64,000 nt of DNA, from contig NZ_JAATJJ010000001.1 of NCBI RefSeq assembly GCF_011927795.1, forward strand, positions 1,861,062 to 1,925,061. Reading direction: 5' to 3'. Both the position numbers and the translations under genes were made by a program. Origin of the DNA: Saonia flava (GTDB lineage: Bacteria; Bacteroidota; Bacteroidia; Flavobacteriales; Flavobacteriaceae). The stretch's first letter is position 1; each line of letters begins with the position of its first letter. Below, one piece after another: positions 15,624 through 23,426 of this stretch. The notes below the pieces were generated by a model that had not been told where the DNA came from, did no database searches, and worked only from the letters and a program-made list of their open reading frames with translations.

Positions 15624-15653
15624 CAAATATACTGCTAATTCCGTATTCTACAA
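15624..15653 (-). promoter_or_regulatory. Promoter of rplU-rpmA
   Basis: Minus strand: TTG (15651-15653), 19 bases, TATATTTG (15624-15631), an exact match to the Bacteroidota consensus, about 55 bases upstream of rplU. Confidence 0.65.
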
Positions 15654-15695
15654 GCGATTTACGCAAAAAAAGTGGCTTAACAAGAAAATTATTAA

Positions 15696-15812
15696 GTATC
15701 TGTGTATAGGTTTAAAATGTATAATATGTCTTTCCAATATGCCAAAATGGGAAATGGTGTCCAATTAAAAAAGAATGATGGGATCACACTAGGAACACAG
15801 TATACATTTTAA
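15696..15812 (+). pseudogene. Remnant of an outer-membrane barrel C-terminus
   Basis: An open stretch of 38 codons follows an in-frame stop. It includes FQYAKMGNGVQLKKNDG and closes with ITLGTQYTF and a TAA. The alternating pattern, the glycine turn and the terminal aromatic Phe are what the last two strands of a porin-like barrel look like. Nothing upstream continues it, so I read it as a decayed gene end. The remaining part of the 314-base gap holds the rplU promoter and the -7 element of the next gene. A chance ORF is possible. Confidence 0.3.
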
Positions 15813-15851
15813 ATACAATATTCTTTTATGCCTGTGAGGTTAATTATTTTT

Positions 15852-15859
15852 AACTTTGA
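15852..15859 (+). promoter_or_regulatory. -7 element before the small lipoprotein gene
   Basis: TAACTTTG matches TAnnTTTG, 25 bases before the ATG; no clear -33 TTG is visible. Confidence 0.4.
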
Positions 15860-15884
15860 CCTAACAGGTTTTTAATTTATAGAA

Positions 15885-16307
15885 ATGAAAAAGATAAATT
15901 TTATCGTAATACTAATAACCCTATTGGCACTTTCATGCAAGAAAGACAAAAAAGAAATTGAGGAACCCACCCAAATGGAACAGGTGATGGCAATACATGA
16001 TGAAGTAATGCCAAAAATGAGTGTTATTGGAAAATTGGTAGGTGAATTAAACGATAAGGTAGACAGTACTGAAATTGGCTTAAAGTATGAAGCTGCCAAA
16101 AGAGATTTACAAGCTTCCCACAAAACGATGATGGATTGGATGCAAGGATTTGGGGACAGGTTTAATTCTGATGAAATCCTAAATGGCAAGGAACTTACTG
16201 CTGAAAAGCAAGAATGGTTAAGTGAGGAGGAAGAAAAAGTGAAAGCCCTTAAAGAGCAAATTAACAAGAGTATTGAACAAGCTGAGGCTTTATTAAAGAA
16301 AGAATAG
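15885..16307 (+). CDS. Small helical lipoprotein, function unknown
   Basis: A 140-residue protein with a lipoprotein signal and lipobox (LLALSC, Cys18). The mature part is charged and almost entirely helical, with heptad-like stretches (EEEEKVKALKEQINKSIEQA) near the C-terminus, so it may form a coiled coil in the periplasm. Proteins of this sort are found in flavobacteria, sometimes under misleading names; I know no function. It ends one base before the stop of the converging gldD gene. Confidence 0.8.
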   Translation: MKKINFIVILITLLALSCKKDKKEIEEPTQMEQVMAIHDEVMPKMSVIGKLVGELNDKVDSTEIGLKYEAAKRDLQASHKTMMDWMQGFGDRFNSDEILNGKELTAEKQEWLSEEEEKVKALKEQINKSIEQAEALLKKE

Positions 16308-16871
16308 TTATTCTTCCCACCTAAGACTTTCCATAATCCTACGAATATCTTTTTGAAGATAAATGGCGGCAGGATAAATTGAGTCGTAATTAGGTTTAGC
16401 ATAAAAGTATAGGGAACCCGTTACAAAATGGTCTGTGCTGTCTGTTACATAAAATTGAGCTTGTGAAGCAGCATTCCCCTTTACTTCATAAAACATTCCA
16501 TAAACCCTGTCATCTTCATTAACAAAAGGTTGATTTATAATATTGTCGGCCTTTATGGCATGTTCATATGACAATTTCTGAGCATCGGCCAACAAACTGT
16601 TTATATTCCCTTCTACTTTTTTATAAGTTATAAAAATAGAGCCCTTCATCATTGGGTAATCCAATGACATTGAACAATTGTCACCGGCCTCAATTCTCGC
16701 CATCTGGTTATACTCAAAATTATAATGACAATTAGATGATTTCAGTCGCTTGGTAGGTTCAACTGAGTAATCCAGTCGTAACATAGCTTTTGGTTTGGGA
16801 AGAACATTATCATCCTTACAACCCACAAAAACTAAAATCAAAATAACTATGTAAAAAAGTTTGTTATGCAT
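16308..16871 (-). CDS. gldD: Gliding motility lipoprotein GldD
   Basis: A 187-residue lipoprotein (VFVGC, Cys at 18). After the signal it has the PKPKAMLRLDY opening and a compact single domain with paired cysteines (NCHYNF, DNCSM). Identification rests on this opening and on the arrangement gldD-gldE-ssb-mutY, which matches the known flavobacterial locus. GldD is required for gliding and for type IX secretion in Flavobacterium johnsoniae; its biochemical role is unknown. It overlaps gldE by eight bases. Confidence 0.88.
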   Translation of the reverse strand: MHNKLFYIVILILVFVGCKDDNVLPKPKAMLRLDYSVEPTKRLKSSNCHYNFEYNQMARIEAGDNCSMSLDYPMMKGSIFITYKKVEGNINSLLADAQKLSYEHAIKADNIINQPFVNEDDRVYGMFYEVKGNAASQAQFYVTDSTDHFVTGSLYFYAKPNYDSIYPAAIYLQKDIRRIMESLRWEE

Positions 16872-18189
16872 TTGGAAGGATGATTTTTATTTGCTTCAAT
16901 CTTTTTTTATCAAGACTTTCAACAATAAACTGATAATCCTTAAACTTTATTGTTTCCCCTCGTTTAGGAAACACCCCTGCAATTTCCAAAACAAACCCTG
17001 CAATGGTCTCCGACTCTCCTTTCTGTTCTTCAAAATCATCTTCATCATCAATCTTTACCACACGATAGAAATCCTTTAAAGTGGTTTTCCCCTCGAAAAC
17101 ATAGTTATGTTCGTCTAGCTTTGAAAAGACCAAGTCTACATCATCAAACTCATCACTTATATCCCCAACAATTTCCTCTATAATATCCTCCAAAGTTACA
17201 ATACCAGAAGTGCCGCCATATTCATCTACCACAATGGCCAAATGGTTTTTCTTTTCCTGGAATTCCAAAAGCAAATCATCCAATTTCTTATTCTCAGGAA
17301 CAAAGTAGGGCTCTCTTATCAAGGAAATCCAGTTAAAGGTTTTCCTGTCGATATAGGGCAGAAGGTCTTTAACATAAAGCACGCCCAGGACATTGTCCAT
17401 ATTTTCCGAAAACACCGGAATACGGGAATATCCATTCTTCTTTATCTCTTGGAGCACTTCCAGAAATTTCATGCCCTCACTCAATGCAAAAATATCTATC
17501 CTTGGGCACATCACCTGTTTGGTGTCGGTATTTCCAAAAGAAACAATACCTTCCAATATTTTTTGCTCTTCTTTTGTAGTATCCCCTTCATCGGTAAGCT
17601 CCAATGCTTGTGATAAATGGTCTACACTTAAATTGGATTTTTGTCTTCCCAGCTTATCGTGCAAAAAAATGGTTGCAGACCTCATGGGCATACTAATAGG
17701 GGAAAAAACAAAGTCCAGAACTTTTATAGGATACGCCATTAACATTGAAAAATTAATTCTGTTCCTATTAGCATAAATCTTTGGTAAAATTTCTCCGAAC
17801 ATTAAAATCAGGAATGTTATAACCACAACTTCCAATAAAAACCTAGCGGATATAACTCCAAAAAAATGATAGTTTATATTAGAAAACAACACGTTTCCCA
17901 AAGAACTAAACAGAAGAACAATTCCAATATTGATTGCATTATTGGCAATTAAAATGGTAGCAAGTAATTTTTTAGGCCGCTCCAGAAGTTTACCAACTAT
18001 TTGTCCAGTTGCTTTTTTTTCTTCTAGCAACTCATTTATATCCGTTGAAGAAAGTCCAAAGAATGCCACCTCCGCACCAGAAATAAGTGCTGAACATACT
18101 AAAAGAATTATTAAAATGATTGCTTTTATGGCAAAACTGCCATTGAAAACAGAGAAGTACAACAATAAACTAAGGGGGTCTGGGTCCAA
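16864..18189 (-). CDS. gldE: Gliding-associated membrane protein GldE (CNNM/CorC-like)
   Basis: A 441-residue inner-membrane protein. An N-terminal DUF21/CNNM domain with several spans (about residues 20-200) is followed by a tandem CBS pair (about 215-335, including VMCPRIDIFAL and a VVDEYGGTSGIVTLEDIIEEIVGD segment) and a C-terminal CorC/HlyC domain. The family is related to magnesium and cobalt efflux proteins, but in this locus it is GldE, which supports GldD function in gliding. It lies 19 bases after ssb and overlaps gldD. Confidence 0.92.
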   Translation of the reverse strand: MDPDPLSLLLYFSVFNGSFAIKAIILIILLVCSALISGAEVAFFGLSSTDINELLEEKKATGQIVGKLLERPKKLLATILIANNAINIGIVLLFSSLGNVLFSNINYHFFGVISARFLLEVVVITFLILMFGEILPKIYANRNRINFSMLMAYPIKVLDFVFSPISMPMRSATIFLHDKLGRQKSNLSVDHLSQALELTDEGDTTKEEQKILEGIVSFGNTDTKQVMCPRIDIFALSEGMKFLEVLQEIKKNGYSRIPVFSENMDNVLGVLYVKDLLPYIDRKTFNWISLIREPYFVPENKKLDDLLLEFQEKKNHLAIVVDEYGGTSGIVTLEDIIEEIVGDISDEFDDVDLVFSKLDEHNYVFEGKTTLKDFYRVVKIDDEDDFEEQKGESETIAGFVLEIAGVFPKRGETIKFKDYQFIVESLDKKRLKQIKIILPNA

Positions 18190-18208
18190 TAGTTACAATT
18201 TAATTTAG

Positions 18209-18670
18209 TTAAAATGGTAGATCATCATCCTTTTCCGGTTCACTGACAGATTGTGGTTGCTCTTTAGGAGTAGCTGCAGTTGATTGGGATTGTTGTTGTT
18301 GAGCATTGGAATTTGCATTTGCCAAACTTTCTTTTTTGGTGGATAAGAAAGTAAACTCCTGTACATGCACTTCCGTGGTATACCTAGTATTACCATCTTC
18401 GCCTTGCCATTGTCTGTTCTTTAATCTTCCCTCTACATATATTTTATCCCCTTTACTTAAGTACTTCTCACATATTTCTGCGGCCTTGTTACGCACCACA
18501 ATATTGTGCCAATCTGTATTGGTCACTTTTTCTCCTGTCTGCTTATTGGTATAAGTCTCATTGGTTGCCAATGGAAAACGAGCAATACAGTTACCTCCCT
18601 CAAAATAGTGAATTTTTACCTCATCCCCTAGATGCCCAATTAACATCACTTTATTCAATGTTCCGCTCAT
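18209..18670 (-). CDS. ssb: Single-stranded DNA-binding protein
   Basis: A 153-residue SSB. The OB fold occupies residues 1-110 (NKVMLIGHLGDEV at the start, DWHNIVVRNKAAEICEKYL in the middle), followed by a Gln/Ser-rich linker and the acidic tip DDDLPF that recruits partner proteins. It lies between mutY and gldE, as in related genomes. Confidence 0.97.
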   Translation of the reverse strand: MSGTLNKVMLIGHLGDEVKIHYFEGGNCIARFPLATNETYTNKQTGEKVTNTDWHNIVVRNKAAEICEKYLSKGDKIYVEGRLKNRQWQGEDGNTRYTTEVHVQEFTFLSTKKESLANANSNAQQQQSQSTAATPKEQPQSVSEPEKDDDLPF

Positions 18671-18694
18671 AACTTTTAACTTAAATCAAAAATA

Positions 18695-19732
18695 CTAAAT
18701 TTTAAATGCTTTTATGAAATCTGCTATTAAAACTGGTGCGGGATACTTGTCCAGTTTAGAAAATTCTATTCCTTCCTTAATCTTAGCATGGGTTTTTAAG
18801 ATCCAAAATTTGGTATGCAAATGTTGATGTGAAAGTTTGTGAATTATAGGCTGTTCATTATATAGGTATATATTGGACACTTCATCCAATTCTACAACTT
18901 TCGATATTTCATTTTTTAGGTCCTCTAAATTGATTTCTTTTTCAGTTTCCAACAGGGGAAATTCAAATAAATTTTGCCATATGCCCTTTCCTGTCCTTTT
19001 AATGAATGAAGTACTAGAATCATCATCCATTAACACCAAATAATTGAAATATCTAGCTTTTACTTTTGTTTTTTTAAGCTTTACAGGCAATTGATGGACT
19101 TTGTCTTCTTTTAACGCAATGCATCCATCATTTAATGGGCAATTACTACATTTTGGGTTTTTAGGAGCACATTGAATAGAACCAAATTCCATTATGCCCT
19201 GATTATAATCCCTTATGTTCCCAATATTCATAACTTCTTTAGCAAGCTCTTTAAAATATTTACTTCCCTTAGAACTATTAATAGGTATGGCAACACCAAA
19301 ATACCTTGCTAAAACCCTAAATACATTTCCATCAAGAACAGGTTCTGGTTCATTAAAACAAAATGAGGCAATGGCACTTGCGGTATAATCACCAACTCCC
19401 CTCAACTTAATTAACCCCTTATAAGTAGTTGGAAACTCCCCATCAAAATCATTGACCACTTTTTTAGCGGTGGCATGCAAATTCCTTGCTCTTGAATAGT
19501 ACCCTAATCCTTGCCACAGTTTTAACACCTCCTGTTCATTAGCATTAGCTAAATCTTCCACTGTTGGAAAATTATCTATAAACTTATGATAATAAGGCGT
19601 TCCCTGGGCAATTCTTGTTTGCTGAAGCATTATCTCAGAAAGCCAAATATTATATGGATTTCTAGTGTTTCTCCAGGGCAGGTCTCTTTTATTTAGAAGG
19701 TACCATGCTATTATTTTTTCAGAAAAAGACAT
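18695..19732 (-). CDS. mutY: A/G-specific adenine DNA glycosylase
   Basis: A 345-residue base-excision-repair enzyme that removes adenine paired with 8-oxoguanine. The helix-hairpin-helix LRGVGDYTASAIASF, catalytic Asp in VLDGNVFRVL, and iron-sulfur ligands in CAPKNPKCSNCPLNDGC are all present, as is a C-terminal NUDIX-like domain. It is the first gene of the minus-strand mutY-ssb-gldE-gldD group and diverges from HU. Confidence 0.97.
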   Translation of the reverse strand: MSFSEKIIAWYLLNKRDLPWRNTRNPYNIWLSEIMLQQTRIAQGTPYYHKFIDNFPTVEDLANANEQEVLKLWQGLGYYSRARNLHATAKKVVNDFDGEFPTTYKGLIKLRGVGDYTASAIASFCFNEPEPVLDGNVFRVLARYFGVAIPINSSKGSKYFKELAKEVMNIGNIRDYNQGIMEFGSIQCAPKNPKCSNCPLNDGCIALKEDKVHQLPVKLKKTKVKARYFNYLVLMDDDSSTSFIKRTGKGIWQNLFEFPLLETEKEINLEDLKNEISKVVELDEVSNIYLYNEQPIIHKLSHQHLHTKFWILKTHAKIKEGIEFSKLDKYPAPVLIADFIKAFKI

Positions 19733-19812
19733 TATTATAACAATAATGGGTAAAAGTAACTGTTTAAATACTTAAAATTAGTCCATTAGGATAAAAGATT
19801 GAATTTAATTTA

Positions 19813-19820
19813 TATATTTG
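19813..19820 (+). promoter_or_regulatory. -7 element of the HU gene promoter
   Basis: TATATTTG, exact TAnnTTTG match, 41 bases before the start codon. A usable -33 TTG is not at the standard spacing. Confidence 0.45.
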
Positions 19821-19860
19821 CAACCCTAAAAAAAACATACGGAAAATTTATATTAAAAAA

Positions 19861-20151
19861 ATGACGAAAGCTGATATTGTAACGAAAATCTCGGAGAAAC
19901 TGGGGATTGAAAAAGGAGATGTACAAGCAACTGTTGAATCTTTTATGGAAGAGGTAAAAACTTCCTTGGAAAGTGGTGATAATGTTTATTTAAGAGGTTT
20001 TGGTAGTTTTATAATCAAAACTAGAGCAGAAAAAACTGGTAGAAATATTTCTAAGAACACTACCATAAAAATACCAGCACACAACATTCCTGCATTTAAA
20101 CCTGCCAAGGTATTTGTTGAGGGTGTAAAAAGCAATGTACAAGTTAAATAA
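19861..20151 (+). CDS. HU-family DNA-binding protein
   Basis: A 96-residue histone-like protein that bends DNA. It has the opening MTKADIVTKISEKLG, the RGFGSFIIKTRAEKTGRN hairpin and the IPAFKPAKVF end of the HU/IHF family, including the DNA-intercalating Pro in the beta arm. It is followed 18 bases later by a 29-codon basic ORF, with which it may be co-transcribed. Confidence 0.97.
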   Translation: MTKADIVTKISEKLGIEKGDVQATVESFMEEVKTSLESGDNVYLRGFGSFIIKTRAEKTGRNISKNTTIKIPAHNIPAFKPAKVFVEGVKSNVQVK

Positions 20152-20169
20152 CAATTAAAAAGAATATTT

Positions 20170-20259
20170 ATGCCGAGTGGTAAAAAAAGAAAGAGACATA
20201 AGGTAGCTACCCATAAGCGAAAAAAGCGTAGGAGAGCTAACCGTCACAAGAAAAAGTAG
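20170..20259 (+). CDS. 29-residue highly basic protein, possible mS38/bS22-like ribosomal protein
   Basis: The ORF runs from an ATG to TAG and encodes a peptide in which most residues are Lys, Arg or His (MPSGKKRKRHKVATHKRKK at the start, RANRHKKK at the end). The spacing KRHK...HKRKKRR recalls the COX24/AURKAIP1 (mS38) motif and the actinobacterial ribosomal protein bS22. It lies between HU and rng, is followed at once by a strong terminator whose left arm overlaps its last codons, and I have the impression that it is conserved at this site in related genomes. Assignment to the ribosome is inference from composition and motif. Confidence 0.7.
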   Translation: MPSGKKRKRHKVATHKRKKRRRANRHKKK

Positions 20260-20277
20260 TTATCTTAACTACTTTTT
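20251..20277 (+). terminator. Terminator after HU and the basic peptide
   Basis: AAAAAGTAGTTA and TAACTACTTTTT are perfect 12-base arms around TCT. The left arm includes the peptide's last Lys codons and stop. Confidence 0.85.
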
Positions 20278-20362
20278 CATTTTATACGTTCATTGACATA
20301 GAAATCCCAAAAAGGATTTCGACGGGTTTTATTATACAACCTGTAATAACTATTGTTTAATC

Positions 20363-20403
20363 TATTTATCCCAGAAGAATGGCCAATGCCATCGGGATAA
20401 ATA
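20363..20403 (+). promoter_or_regulatory. Leader hairpin of rng
   Basis: TATTTATCCC and GGGATAAATA are perfect 10-base arms enclosing a second stem ATGGC/GCCAT with a CAAT loop; a six-base bulge lies on the left and one base on the right. It ends 4 bases before the TTG start (13 before the GTG). It could be a site for RNase G/E-dependent autoregulation. Confidence 0.5.
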
Positions 20404-20407
20404 AAAA

Positions 20408-21964
20408 TTGATTCAGGTGAATAGAGAATTAATCGTAAGATCTAGTTCCACTGCCGTCGATTTTGCTTTGTTAAAGGATGGAAAACTCACAGAATTACAT
20501 AAAGAAGAAGATAACAACAACTTTTCTGTTGGTGACATTTTTCTTGCCAAAATTAGAAAGCCTGTAACAGGTCTTAATGCGGCATTTGTAAACGTAGGCT
20601 ATGAGAAAGATGCTTTTTTGCATTACCATGATCTTGGGCCTCAATTATCTTCGATGCTAAAGTTTGTGAAAAATGTGAGTACAGGGAAATTAAAAGATTA
20701 TTCCCTTAAAAATTTTCCATTTGAAAAAGATATTGATAAAAATGGTAGCATAAACGATGTTATCAAAGCCAATCAATCTTTATTGGTGCAAATTGTTAAA
20801 GAACCCATATCCACTAAAGGACCACGTATTAGTTCCGAGCTATCATTGGCAGGAAGATATTTAGTTATGGTCCCTTTTTCTGATCGCGTTTCTGTTTCTC
20901 AAAAAATAGATTCCAACGAGGAAAAAGATAGGCTAAAAAGACTTGTAAAAAGCATTAAGCCAAAAGGATTTGGAGTTATCATTAGAACAGTTGCAGACGG
21001 CAAAAAAGTTGCAGAACTGGATAAAGATCTACAGAACTTGTTGACCAAATGGACAGCAATGTGTAAGAAATTATATAAAGCACCACATCCCTACAAAGCT
21101 ATGGTAGAGCTTAATAGGGCATCTTCTATTTTAAGAGATGTATTTAATGATTCCTTTACTGGAATCCATGTAAATGATGAAACACTTTATAACCAGATTA
21201 AAGACTATGTATTAGAAATTGCACCAGCAAAAGAATCCATAGTAAAATTGTATAATTCTTCTGTTCCCATTTTTGAGAAATTTGGGATAGAAAGGCAAAT
21301 TAAAACCTCTTTTGGTAGAACAGCTACCATGAGTAAAGGTGCTTATTTGATCATTGAACACACTGAGGCACTACATGTAATAGATGTGAACAGTGGCAAC
21401 CGATCTAATAAGGCCAAAAACCAAGAGGATACGGCTTTGGAAGTAAATCTACTTGCAGCTTCTGAAATTGCAAGACAACTACGTTTGCGTGATATGGGAG
21501 GTATCATAGTAGTAGATTTCATTGACATGACAAAGCCTGACCACAGAAGAAAGCTTTTTGATCATCTTAGGGATGAAATGAAAGACGATAGGGCCAAGCA
21601 CAAAATATTACCTCCAAGTAAATTTGGCCTTATACAAATTACAAGACAAAGGGTTCGTCCAGAGATGAATATTAAAACAAGTGAGGAAAACCCCAATGGC
21701 AGTGGCCAAGAGGTAGAGGCTCCAATTGTTTTGATAGATAAGATAAATTCTGATTTGGAAAAATTGCTAAAAGGACCTGCTGATAAAAATGGTATAACAT
21801 TAAATATTCATCCATTTATAGCAGCATACCTAACCCAAGGTTTTCCATCCATTCGTTTTAAATGGTATTTAGAACATAAGAAATGGATTAAAGTACAGCC
21901 TAGGGATGCATATACATACCTTGAATATCGTTTTAAAAATAAAGACGGTAAAACTATATATTAA
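20408..21964 (+). CDS. rng: Ribonuclease G/E family endoribonuclease
   Basis: A protein of up to 518 residues with the S1-like RNA-binding part (DIFLAKIRKPVTGLNAAFVNVG) and the catalytic DNase-I-like part (IDVNSGNRSN and VVDFIDMT, giving the magnesium-binding aspartates). It lacks the long C-terminal scaffold of RNase E, so it is of RNase G length. The open frame starts at TTG 20408; the GTG at 20417, giving NRELIVRSSS, fits family starts better. It acts in rRNA maturation and mRNA decay. A leader hairpin precedes it and a strong terminator follows. Confidence 0.95.
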   Translation: MIQVNRELIVRSSSTAVDFALLKDGKLTELHKEEDNNNFSVGDIFLAKIRKPVTGLNAAFVNVGYEKDAFLHYHDLGPQLSSMLKFVKNVSTGKLKDYSLKNFPFEKDIDKNGSINDVIKANQSLLVQIVKEPISTKGPRISSELSLAGRYLVMVPFSDRVSVSQKIDSNEEKDRLKRLVKSIKPKGFGVIIRTVADGKKVAELDKDLQNLLTKWTAMCKKLYKAPHPYKAMVELNRASSILRDVFNDSFTGIHVNDETLYNQIKDYVLEIAPAKESIVKLYNSSVPIFEKFGIERQIKTSFGRTATMSKGAYLIIEHTEALHVIDVNSGNRSNKAKNQEDTALEVNLLAASEIARQLRLRDMGGIIVVDFIDMTKPDHRRKLFDHLRDEMKDDRAKHKILPPSKFGLIQITRQRVRPEMNIKTSEENPNGSGQEVEAPIVLIDKINSDLEKLLKGPADKNGITLNIHPFIAAYLTQGFPSIRFKWYLEHKKWIKVQPRDAYTYLEYRFKNKDGKTIY

Positions 21965-21999
21965 AAAAAGCGACTTCGAAAACGGAGTCGCTTTTTTTG
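21963..21999 (+). terminator. Terminator of rng
   Basis: GCGACTTCG and CGGAGTCGC (one G-T pair) flank AAAA, followed by seven T residues. Confidence 0.88.
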
Positions 22000-22018
22000 T
22001 TTGTATTAAATTTGAAAG

Positions 22019-22492
22019 ATGTATTCCCAAAAAACTTACACCCTCTCTGAGGCTACTAAAAAAATAGAAAGATTTTGTGCCTACCAAGAGCGTTGTCATA
22101 AAGAAGTTGTAGACAAGTTAAAGGAAATGAAAATGATTCCAGAAGCTGTTGACCATATATTAAGCCATTTGATACATGAGAATTACCTAAATGAAGAACG
22201 TTTTGCCAGAAGTTACGCCAGAGGGAAATTTAAGATTAAGAAATGGGGGAAAAATAGAATTATCCTAGAGCTAAAAAAAAGAGGAATAACAAAATATAAT
22301 ATTAACAATGCTCTACAAGAAATTGATCAGGACGTATATCTTGAAACCTTGGAAGCTTTAGCTATAAAAAGGGTTCAAGAATTAAGGGAAAGAAATCCAC
22401 AAAAAAGGAAAAAGAAATTGGCAGACTATTTACTCTACCGAGGTTGGGAAAGTCATTTGGTGTATGAAAAAGTTAAGGAACTTATCAATTAA
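22019..22492 (+). CDS. recX: Regulatory protein RecX
   Basis: A 157-residue all-helical protein of the RecX family, which limits RecA filament growth. The three-helix repeats are visible, including LIHENYLNEERFARSYARGK and WGKNRIILELKKRGI. RecA itself is not in the window. The gene starts just after the rng terminator and ends four bases inside the end of the converging JmjC-like gene. Confidence 0.9.
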   Translation: MYSQKTYTLSEATKKIERFCAYQERCHKEVVDKLKEMKMIPEAVDHILSHLIHENYLNEERFARSYARGKFKIKKWGKNRIILELKKRGITKYNINNALQEIDQDVYLETLEALAIKRVQELRERNPQKRKKKLADYLLYRGWESHLVYEKVKELIN

Positions 22493-23352
22493 GATAAGTT
22501 GTCTTGGGTTCTTACAATTGCTTTTTCATTTTTCCAATCTATCCATTTTTGACCTTTCAATCGGCGCATAATATTGTCAAAATTTCTCATGAACAATACA
22601 TTATAAAAAGCCTTTCCTAGATTAATAGGGTTGTGGGCAATTGAGCGTAGGCTCATAGAAAACCCTGGGGTAAGATATTTCATATGGTGCCAATAACCTT
22701 CTGGCATATATAAGGTTTCTCCATGCCCCAAATGTGTTTTATATCCTTCTGCATTTTTTAATGCTGGCCACTTATTTAAGTCTGGGTTAGAAAAATCAAT
22801 ACTTTCATGGACAATTAATGAATGTGGGATTTTGTATAAAAATCTGTTCTCGGTCTGCGGGAATAGGATGCACTCTTTCTTTCCTTCAAAATGAAAATGA
22901 AAAATATTAGCCAAATCAATGTCATAATGCATAAAGGTATGGGAATTAGAACCTCCAAAAAAAAGCATTGGCAATCTCTTCATAAGCCTCAACCCGAAAT
23001 CTGGATAAATAAAATCTTTTTGTAGTTCTGGCACTTCTCTAAATATATTCCACAAAAAAATACGATACTTTGTAGGTTCACTTTTAAGCAAATCTATATA
23101 ATCTGCCATTTTCATCGTTGCATGTGCTTCATTAAACCCATCCCTATGATCTACAGGTCTGTCATCATACAATGGAACCATTTTATCCCCGGCAACTCCT
23201 TTCATATATTCCAAATCCCATTTGGAATATGCAGGCCAATCCTTTATAAACTCTTCTATCACCACAGGTTTCTGTGGTTTAAAATAATTGTTTATAAAGT
23301 CCTTTTTGGAAAGGGTCTTTACCCTTGGAATTTCATATAAATTCAGAGTCAA
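22489..23352 (-). CDS. Cupin-like (JmjC/FIH-type) oxygenase
   Basis: A 287-residue protein of the cupin_8 family. The iron-binding HxD is MHYDID (His142, Asp144), and the distal His is in YMPEGYWHHM. A following LRSIAHNPINLG tail fits the family. Such enzymes are Fe(II)/2-oxoglutarate-dependent hydroxylases of proteins or tRNA; the target here is unknown. It lies 74 bases downstream of bioB on the same strand. Confidence 0.85.
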   Translation of the reverse strand: MTLNLYEIPRVKTLSKKDFINNYFKPQKPVVIEEFIKDWPAYSKWDLEYMKGVAGDKMVPLYDDRPVDHRDGFNEAHATMKMADYIDLLKSEPTKYRIFLWNIFREVPELQKDFIYPDFGLRLMKRLPMLFFGGSNSHTFMHYDIDLANIFHFHFEGKKECILFPQTENRFLYKIPHSLIVHESIDFSNPDLNKWPALKNAEGYKTHLGHGETLYMPEGYWHHMKYLTPGFSMSLRSIAHNPINLGKAFYNVLFMRNFDNIMRRLKGQKWIDWKNEKAIVRTQDNLS

Positions 23353-23426
23353 TCTTTAAGTGTTTAACTATCAAAGTTAAAAAACACAACAATATAAAAT
23401 AATAAAAATTTCTTGTAGATGTGGGT

